From Ilex aquifolium (Eukaryota; Streptophyta; Magnoliopsida; Aquifoliales; Aquifoliaceae): a DNA stretch of 64,000 nt. The notes under the pieces were generated by a model. The model was not told where the DNA came from. It was given only the letters and a program-made list of their open reading frames with translations, and ran no database searches. Below, piece by piece: positions 57,245-64,000 of the stretch. Position 1 is the stretch's first letter; every line of letters begins with the position of its first letter. The stretch covers positions 20,002,001 through 20,066,000 of the forward strand of contig OX637401.1 of assembly GCA_951799425.1 (NCBI GenBank), given 5' to 3'. Made by a program: the position numbers and the translations under genes.

Positions 57245-58191
57245 TCAACTTCGATTTGTACAAATCACAAAAATCACATCATCATTATTCATCGTGTGCA
57301 CAGTTCATCGAGCGCACTATTAATCGAAAAATAATGTTCATCAAAAAACACTGTTCATTGCACACTATTTGTCGCTATAAGCAGTGGAAAAAAAAAATCC
57401 AAATCACAAGGAGTCGTGCAGGCCAGGAGACCACCAGATTTATTCACCGTTATTTCAGTCGTCGTCCTGTCGTTGCCCTCATCACTGAGTTCAACAGTCT
57501 AGTTGGGTGTTTCAGTGGTGTTGGATTGTGACAGAATTGAGCTTTTTGTTGGGTCGGTTTGCTGGAATAATTGCCTTTCTCTTCCTTTGCCGTCGATCTT
57601 ATCGCGAAGCTGCAGATGAACTTTGGGAGCTAGGGTTTGGAACAACAGCTTCAAGCAGCGCAAGAGAAATAAAAGCCAGATTTGTGTTTGATCCTAATTT
57701 TTGGGTTATTCTTTAACCCAAGATCCAGAATTTTTATTGGGTTATTAATCAAAAAAAAAACTACAAGTTTGTGCCAACAGTTTTGAAATTTCAGAAAGTG
57801 CCCCAGTAAAACCAGAAAATTGTAGAAAATTTCAGAAATTTGAAAATTACCCCCAGAAATTCCAGAAATCATAGAAATATCATCCATAAGTTCCAGAATT
57901 GCATAAACATTCCCAACAGATCCAAAAAAAATGCAAAATCATCCTAGAAGTTCCAAAAAATTATAGACACATCCCCCAGAAGTTTCAGAAATTACAAAAT
58001 CATCCCCAAAAAGTTTCAAAATTTCCTCTTGATTATGGTATGCATACTCCCATAGAAATTTGAGACTAAATATTTTTATTCATTGGGAAATTAGAGAATT
58101 TGCAAAGGGTCCAAAACACATTTTCTTCTATTTAAATTTTCTCACTTCTTGAAATTGTTCTTATACCATTCTCACCTTTCAAGAGTCACTC

Positions 58192-58815
58192 ATGAGTACC
58201 TCTAATGCGCATGTTTCAAGAGTCTCTCATCGAGGTTATCATCATAGGAAGTCTAGGGATGTTTACATGGAGTCTCATATGACCAAACTAGTTAAAGATC
58301 CTTCTATATTTAGTGGAACTTTAGATCCTTTTGAATTCTTGGATTGGTTAGCTAATTTAGAAGAATATTATGATTGGCATGGCATGTCGAATTCCCATTG
58401 CGTCCGTTTTGCTAAATTGATGTTGAAGGGTTCCGCCAAGCAGTATTGACAAGCAATCCAAAGAAGCCTAGATAGCTTAGGAGAATCACCTATCACTTGG
58501 GTTGAAATGAGATATAAATTGAAAGATAAGTATTTGTCTACTTCCTACACGAATTAATTTTATGACCAATGACTCAATCTTAGACAACATTCTTCTAGTG
58601 TCTCTGATTATTTTATCCAGTTCGATTATCTCATGTACTTGTGTGACATTGTTAATGAACCTTGGACAATTGATCAGTTTATTCTTGGATTGAGACCAAA
58701 AATTAGTAGGGCGGTCAAACTATACAGTTTTAATACGTTAGTGACAGTCTATCAATATGCTCTAAAGGTTGAGATATTTCATAAGAAATTCAACTATAGC
58801 TTGATAGGTTCTTAA
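58192..58815 (+). pseudogene. Broken Ty3/gypsy-type gag
   Basis: Reads MSTSNAHVSRVSHRGYHHRK, then DPSIFSGTLDPFEFLDWLAN and YDWHGMSNSHCVRFAKLMLK, the Retrotrans_gag pattern. A TGA at 58447..58449 replaces the tryptophan normally following KQY, and further stops occur near 58555. The last part (58633..58815) includes FILGLRPKISRAVKLYSFNT. No zinc knuckle is visible after it. The stops mean this copy cannot make full-length Gag unless rescued in trans. Confidence 0.8.
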
Positions 58816-59076
58816 TCATAGCCTGCTGACAGGACACCTTCCAATTTTAATTTCATCACATATGAGTATCATGATTACTTGAATGATGTCCATGTTGTTC
58901 CTGCATGTTTTCCTAATTCCATGGTGACCATGGATCTGGATGACACACTCTCACATACAAAAAAAGATGTTACTCATGTTGACTACCAATCCCCTTGTCC
59001 AGTTTCATCAGATTAGAGCTCACCTCTTTCATACCAACAAAAGTCGATATCTGAAGAAAGTGAGTTTGAGCCTTTA

Positions 59077-59544
59077 TTGGAGTCAAATGTTGAGTCACCA
59101 CTTGTAATGGAACTTGCTGAAAAGTTTGTCGAGTCCAAACTTATGAAAGATGTCGAGCATATTGAGTTACCTATTTCAAAATCTTTTGGTGCTTATTTTG
59201 TGTCTCCTATTTCAAGTCAATCTAACTTTGTTATCAAGTCTTTTCCCTTTGAAATAGTTGACTTTATTCCTACTATCAAGATTTCACTTGAGTTGGTACT
59301 TAATTATTTTCACCACCAAAGCGTTATTGTTACTCTTTTGTCATCGATGTCTTATCCCATTGAATACTTTTTGTTGAAACTTAATGAGAATTGTTTTGCT
59401 ATTTTCGAGTTTGGATCTAATGCTTATTTACTTAATTTTCCATTGAATATTGGTATTAATCCAAATTTTTATTTGGAGGGCATGCTACTTAATCGAGGCA
59501 CTCTAGTGTCTCCTATTTTATTAGCAAGTGTTCATACAGATTGA
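59077..59544 (+). pseudogene. Unidentified internal frame downstream of gag
   Basis: A 155-residue open frame (ATG at 59077) that probably started further upstream. It is rich in hydrophobic and Ser residues, e.g. LPISKSFGAYFVSPISSQSN and SYPIEYFLLKLNENCFAIFE. It shows no protease DSG/DTG or polymerase motif. Frames of this sort, without known function, sit between gag and the 3' LTR in other plant gag-only elements; I do not assign a role. Confidence 0.4.
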
Positions 59545-59679
59545 GATTCTTGCATTTATCCTGATTGATGAAAAGAAGTTGATGGTTCTTTCATTCTAGA
59601 TAAGGCATTATGTCATCTTCATCCTACTCTTTTAGGGTACTTCTACTTTGAAGACTCTCCGAAGGAGAGTTTTTTTTCA

Positions 59680-59690
59680 ATTGGGGAGAA
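59680..59690 (+). other. Polypurine tract
   Basis: ATTGGGGAGAA directly before the 3' LTR, the plus-strand priming site of the element. Confidence 0.75.
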
Positions 59691-60022
59691 TAATGGAGAT
59701 CGTGTAAGAAATTAATATATATTATAGATTAGTTATGAGAGTTATTTAGATATTTTTAATATTTATCTTTTAAGTAATTTCTTTTAACTTTTGAAGGTTT
59801 ATTTATCCTTATTTATTTATTTTAGGGTTTAATTTCCCTATATAAAATGATGCATATAAATGTTTTATTTAGATTAGACTTTGATTATTATTGAGTACTG
59901 ATATTACTTCATTTTCAAAATTCTTTCTCTTTTCTCATCCTTTTTTTCTTCTATTTTCATCCTTAATTCTCCTCTTCCTAGTCTACATCAATTTAGTATC
60001 AGAGTTAATACGATCTACATCA
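59691..60022 (+). repeat. 3' LTR of the gag-only retrotransposon
   Basis: Begins TAATGGAGATCGTG (first TG mutated to TA) and ends CGATCTACATCA. Matches 56896..57229. Confidence 0.85.
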
Positions 60023-60027
60023 CAGAA

Positions 60028-60485
60028 GTGTCGACAGGTGGAGGGGAAGGAGTTCTGACATGCGGGATGGGACTGGTCGTGGAAGGGGGTAGGGGCTGCG
60101 AGGGGTGTTCGACAGGTTGGGGGTGTGAGGGGTAATGTCAATGACACCAGTCTATCATTACATATACAAAGAATGACACTGAAGCACTTGTAGGTCTGTC
60201 TCCGGCAGTTCCCAACATTGAACTGAAAAACAACAGCTTAAATAGCCAGCATCCATTAATCAAGTTTATTGAACATTAAAAGATCGGACACTAATCACAA
60301 AGCTTTCACAGAATTTCTTTCAAGTTAAAAAAATAACAAACTAAAAGCTTGCCAAGATCATACTCTCAAACTGGCAATTCATCAATCCACAGATCCATGC
60401 CTCCTTCCATCACATTTTTCACGAGAGACATAGTAAAAGGAACAGGTGACTAACTAACAAGGAACAATAATTCACTGTCCAAGCT
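60028..60485. other. 3' flank and presumed 3' UTR of plastid L18 gene
   Basis: Between the LTR element and the L18 stop codon. The first 120 bp are G-rich and look like the displaced flank of the retrotransposon; from about 60150 on it is AT-rich and probably includes the 3' UTR of the minus-strand gene. No other gene is visible. Confidence 0.5.
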
Positions 60486-61565
60486 CTAAAACTGCAGACC
60501 GTGTTCTCGAGCTGCATCAGCGAGGGCTTCAATCCGCCCATGGTAAGGGTATCCCCCTCGGTCAAATGCTACCTTGGTGATGCCTTTCTCAATACATGAC
60601 TTTGCAATTACCTCCCCCACTCTTTTCGCCACATCCTGATACCAAAAACTTGCAAAATATCAGCACTTCTGTTTCATCTAGTACAGATATGGACCTCATG
60701 GACTCAGTTCTAATAAGAAACAAAAGCATACACAACTCCAGAATTGGGTTTTAATAAGAAACAAAAGCAAAATCTGTTATATAGAAAACTCTAATTCCAG
60801 CTCTAATCACTATAATGAGTGATGCAAAGAAGATATATTTTAAACTTCTGTTCTGCTTCTTTTGTTAATAAAAGGAGTTCCAAAAGAAATTAGTTCAGAC
60901 GTCATAAATTGGTACCAAATTTATCTTGTGTTGGAAACAAGCCTGCTACATTCTATTCGGGTAGACATGTTTATACCACAATTCCTCTGTAAGTGGTCGA
61001 CATAAAAACACCGGTTCCAGTTCTTAGTACCCTTGCCATTTGATCAGAAAATACTTTGCCTCAATGTCTACAATATACACAAGTGAGGAAACGGAATCCA
61101 TATACGAAGAAAAGGTACTTAAATTCTCAAATGTTCATTTTTGATTTACAAACAACGATACCACAGGGATCAATTTTCTAAATCAATATTACAAAGCCTG
61201 AGGAAGTACAATGAAAGAACAACCTTCAACACAATTTTCAGTTACAGTTTACCGAAGCACCAAGATTTAATAGGGAGAAGAAACACCAAGTAAATGCAAT
61301 TTCAGCAAATAGAAACTTCAATTAATAGCAAACCAAAAAACAGTTATTTTTCATTTCTGAATCTACAGTGAAATCTTTAAACCAACCCTATGCATTAACT
61401 TACGATGGTGGGACCAGAGCTGATGTTGAACTCCTCGGAGATGGGTTTCTGCATTGTTGAAGCTGCAGCAAGTGTATGCATTTTTGAATCATCAATCACC
61501 TGAGCATAGAGATGCTTGTTGGAGCGGAACACACATAGTCTGGGTCTCTCGGTTGTCCCTTCAAC
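60486..61565 (-). CDS. RPL18: Plastid 50S ribosomal protein L18 (uL18c), 3' exons
   Basis: Two exons are visible: 61565-61404 (54 codons, [20 protein letters not shown] to ISSGPTI) and 60635-60486 ([14 protein letters not shown] to AAREHGLQF and TAG), with GT-AG borders in phase 0. This is bacterial-type L18, which binds 5S rRNA in the large subunit; hallmark pieces are [27 protein letters not shown] and [11 protein letters not shown]. Together they give 103 residues. The nuclear-encoded plastid protein is about 165-170 residues, so the transit peptide and basic N-terminus (about 60-65 residues) must be in an upstream exon beyond 64000. The chloroplast location is inferred from the bacterial-type sequence and the plant context. 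Confidence 0.9.
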
Positions 61566-64000
61566 CTGAAAACAGGAAATGAATTGTATCATTGACAGGT
61601 AGTGCATATAATCATGAACAGCACAACCGGAACAACAAGTTCATGCTTCCCTCTAAATGACTGTGACTCAACTCGTATAAAACCCTTCGTGTAACATCAC
61701 AGATCTATTGTCATCTGAAATGGAAAGCAGGTATACCATACAAAAACAATCCACCAAATGAGGTGACTGATAATCAGAATATTTTGTCACTAGATTTTGA
61801 GCACCCACATTAATCCTCTCGAACCTACTCAATGAGATTCATGTGCTACTTTGCCAAAGTCACATATTCTGACCTTGCTCTCTACTAAAACTGCAATCAC
61901 ACACTACGATAGAGTCACCCTGCTGCTTAAATATTGAATGCTATGTCATCCCACAATCAATGGTGCGAAAGTGAGAATTTAGTTTCACAGCCTTCACATT
62001 TTTTGTACCTCCAGCTTAAGTTTCAACTGCGCTCCAATCTCTGCCTTGGTTGGTGCACCTATGATTCTTAAGGTTTTTGATGCCAATAAAAAGACAAAAA
62101 AGAAGCAAATTTCCCCTCTAGTTGCGAAGGATACTGCTACAAAATCAAATGAAAATGCTGGTGGTAAGGTTGCTGCTAACGTATTGAGGGTGTGTGGGGA
62201 ATGCTATGTATTTGAGTTCATTTCCCTCTCGGTGCTTAGATCTTCGTCTAAAACTTCTCCGATTCCTCTTTCCTTTGTTCCATCAACTACATTGATTGGA
62301 TACCATTGGGGCATACTGCATACATACACAGAATCTGCTTGGCTAGTCAAGCATGAGCTAGTTCATAGATATTTGGGCTTCGATTACAAGGGAATATTGA
62401 CTTGACAAAAAACACCGAGAATGGTTACAATTATCTAGATTTCTAGTTACGGATTGTTAGCTAGTGTTTATTCTGTTACTAGAATACAGTATGGTGTGGA
62501 TCAACCGGAATAGGTATGCAAATAAGGCTTTGTGAATTGAATCCTAATCTTCGAGGAAGTGCAGAGGCCAACCCATCAGAAGCATTAGTGGCATAAGTAT
62601 TGCAAATGCAATTTTTTCTCCCTGGAAAAGAAGCAAAGCAGCTCAAATGCAAAAAATACTACACCTGAATAGCTATGGCTGCTGAAACCAGGAAGAGACA
62701 CGTCAATGCTGAGCGTCAGACGTAAGGGCAAGGCAAGCACACTTAATGCTCAAAATGAATATCTAAAAGGTGAAACAACAAAGGCAAGGATTGTTCTCAC
62801 TTCCAGTCTCCAGATACTAGCACTCTTTTCACATTCAATAATTAACTCAATGACTACTTGCAGAACTACAAGTAGAAGTTTTAAAAGCAGGTTCGATTCA
62901 TTATATCTTTTCATTTCCACTGCCTAGGACCAAATATTTCTCACTCACAATGAAAGTTGCATAAGCATTTCTCCAACACACATAATAGTTTCCCGAAGCC
63001 ATTTCTAACCCGGGCTTGTCCTTGAAAATTGGAGCTTAATATATATAGGCGATTAAATTACAACATAGTTTTTGCCATGCCCAGCTTCAACAGATGGATA
63101 ATGCAATTTGCAATGCATTTGGCATCAAAGTAGAAATCGTAACATGAGAGGACAATCTCCGCAAGCAAGGTTTCTCTTACCAACACACAAAAGTTAGTCC
63201 ACTTATGCCAATGAAAAAGTTGACTGCTATGATAGATTGCTTCTTATGATGAACAACCTCCTTGGTGTTTTAGGGTGCCCTAGGGACTCCACCATTGATT
63301 CATCCTCTCCATGGTGTAGGTAATAAGCAATTACTAGAGACTCCTCATATAAACTGAGTAACATAGTCTACATTTAATTATCTGTAGTCTACATTTAATT
63401 ATCTAAACCTATATATGCATTTCTCTAGAACAGGTATTAGTCCACAAATGATAATGTCCCTTCTCTGTCTGTTCCTTCATTTTTCCTTCCAAGGCGAAAC
63501 GGCAGAAGAATTACCAACCCAATCCCAAAACCCAACCACCCTCTTTATGAAAAGGGTTGGCTACACCCTAACCAACATACATCCATCCATTATGTAATGT
63601 CGAACTACAGGGGCTCTGCCAAATCTACTAGAATTCTTGGGCCATATGAAAATTAAAACATACTATTCATCTCCCCTCAATTTACTAGCAGAAAAATAAT
63701 TTCATAGGTGGCCCAAGAATATACTACTGATTTCAAGGCCGGACAATGATGTAAAATCACATTTTCCCACAAAAATAAAATCCAAAAAAAAAAAAAGAAA
63801 GGAAAAGGATGCAATTGATTTGGAAGAGGATGATTGGACAAAAGTAAACCTGTTCCCGAGATGGGAATGGTGGGCAGTTTTAAAAATTAACATATTATTC
63901 ATCTCGCTCTCTACGTGTGTTACATAATTTTCTACGCCAATTTACAAAAAGAAACTTAATTTCGTAGGCATCCCAAGAATACACTACTAATTTCATGGCA
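61566..64000 (-). other. Intron 1 of plastid L18 (runs off the window)
   Basis: At least 2.4 kb of AT-rich sequence upstream of L18 exon 2 without the expected first exon. An open frame at 62046..62405 (plus strand, 119 residues) contains VFDANKKTKKKQISPLVAKD and KHELVHRYLGFDYKGILT; I cannot identify it, and it may be a decayed transposon piece. The 63.5-64.0 kb part contains two related copies of an 'aatttcrtaggyatccaagaatacactactaatttca' motif (63700..63740 and 63955..64000). Confidence 0.5.

Larger units (their letters stand above)
56896..60022 (+). mobile_element. Gag-only LTR retrotransposon (TR-GAG type)
   Basis: A complete small element: LTRs 56896..57229 and 59691..60022 (334 and 332 bp, roughly 88-90% alike by eye), ends TGATGGRGATCGTG...CTACATCA, primer-binding site just inside the left LTR, polypurine tract before the right LTR, and flanks CAGGA/CAGAA (one mismatch). 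The interior has a broken gag and a second unidentified frame but no protease, reverse transcriptase or integrase. Short gag-only elements of this layout are known in plants and must be moved by a partner's enzymes. Confidence 0.85.

Noticed and set aside
62046..62405. 119-residue frame in L18 intron 1
   Set aside because: Unrecognised, lies antisense inside an intron, and lacks neighbouring coding evidence. Kept only as a note in the intron entry.
1..64000. tRNA, rRNA or snoRNA genes
   Set aside because: No cloverleaf with A and B boxes or recognisable rRNA stretch was seen on either strand; the only tRNA-related sequence is the retrotransposon primer site.

Overview
This is an AT-rich nuclear window from a flowering plant, most likely a eudicot. 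The evidence is GT-AG spliced genes with plant-like proteins, long TE-filled introns, a plastid-type ribosomal protein gene carried in the nucleus, and plant transposon classes (MULEs, MITEs, Ty3/gypsy elements with plant-style primer sites). I cannot name the species. Only two host genes can be supported.

The main gene, on the minus strand (10305..40357), is the plant homologue of METTL13/eEF1AKNMT, a two-domain methyltransferase. Sixteen exons give a continuous 802-residue reading frame, spread over 30 kb because five introns were enlarged by transposons. Intron 13 holds a gag-protease-chromodomain Ty3/gypsy remnant with a hAT-like insert. Intron 10 (10.2 kb) holds a composite Mutator-type element that contains a 5.8-kb near-perfect palindrome. 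Intron 5 holds a small LINE end that abuts the exon-5 donor. Intron 1 holds a LINE fragment and a MITE. Exon 15 carries a tandem microduplication of its own 3' end and splice donor.

Immediately upstream of that gene (40479..48076) lies a 7.6-kb MULE with long terminal inverted repeats and a perfect 9-bp target duplication. Its transposase is broken, and a solo LTR is inserted in it. A second solo LTR of the same family (53342..56187) and a small gag-only LTR retrotransposon (56896..60022) follow.

The right edge (60486..64000, minus strand) is the 3' part of the nuclear gene for plastid ribosomal protein L18; its first exon lies beyond the window. The left edge (1..10300) is intergenic: MITEs, a fold-back Mutator-like element, microsatellites, a degenerate C-rich array, and a possible but unproven unknown gene near 2.5-4 kb.

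The two genes do not form a pathway together, though both serve translation (elongation-factor methylation by family inference, and plastid ribosomes). The most notable structures are the intronic palindrome, which would fold into a long hairpin in the METTL13 pre-mRNA, and the MULE placed 121 bp upstream of the METTL13 start codon.
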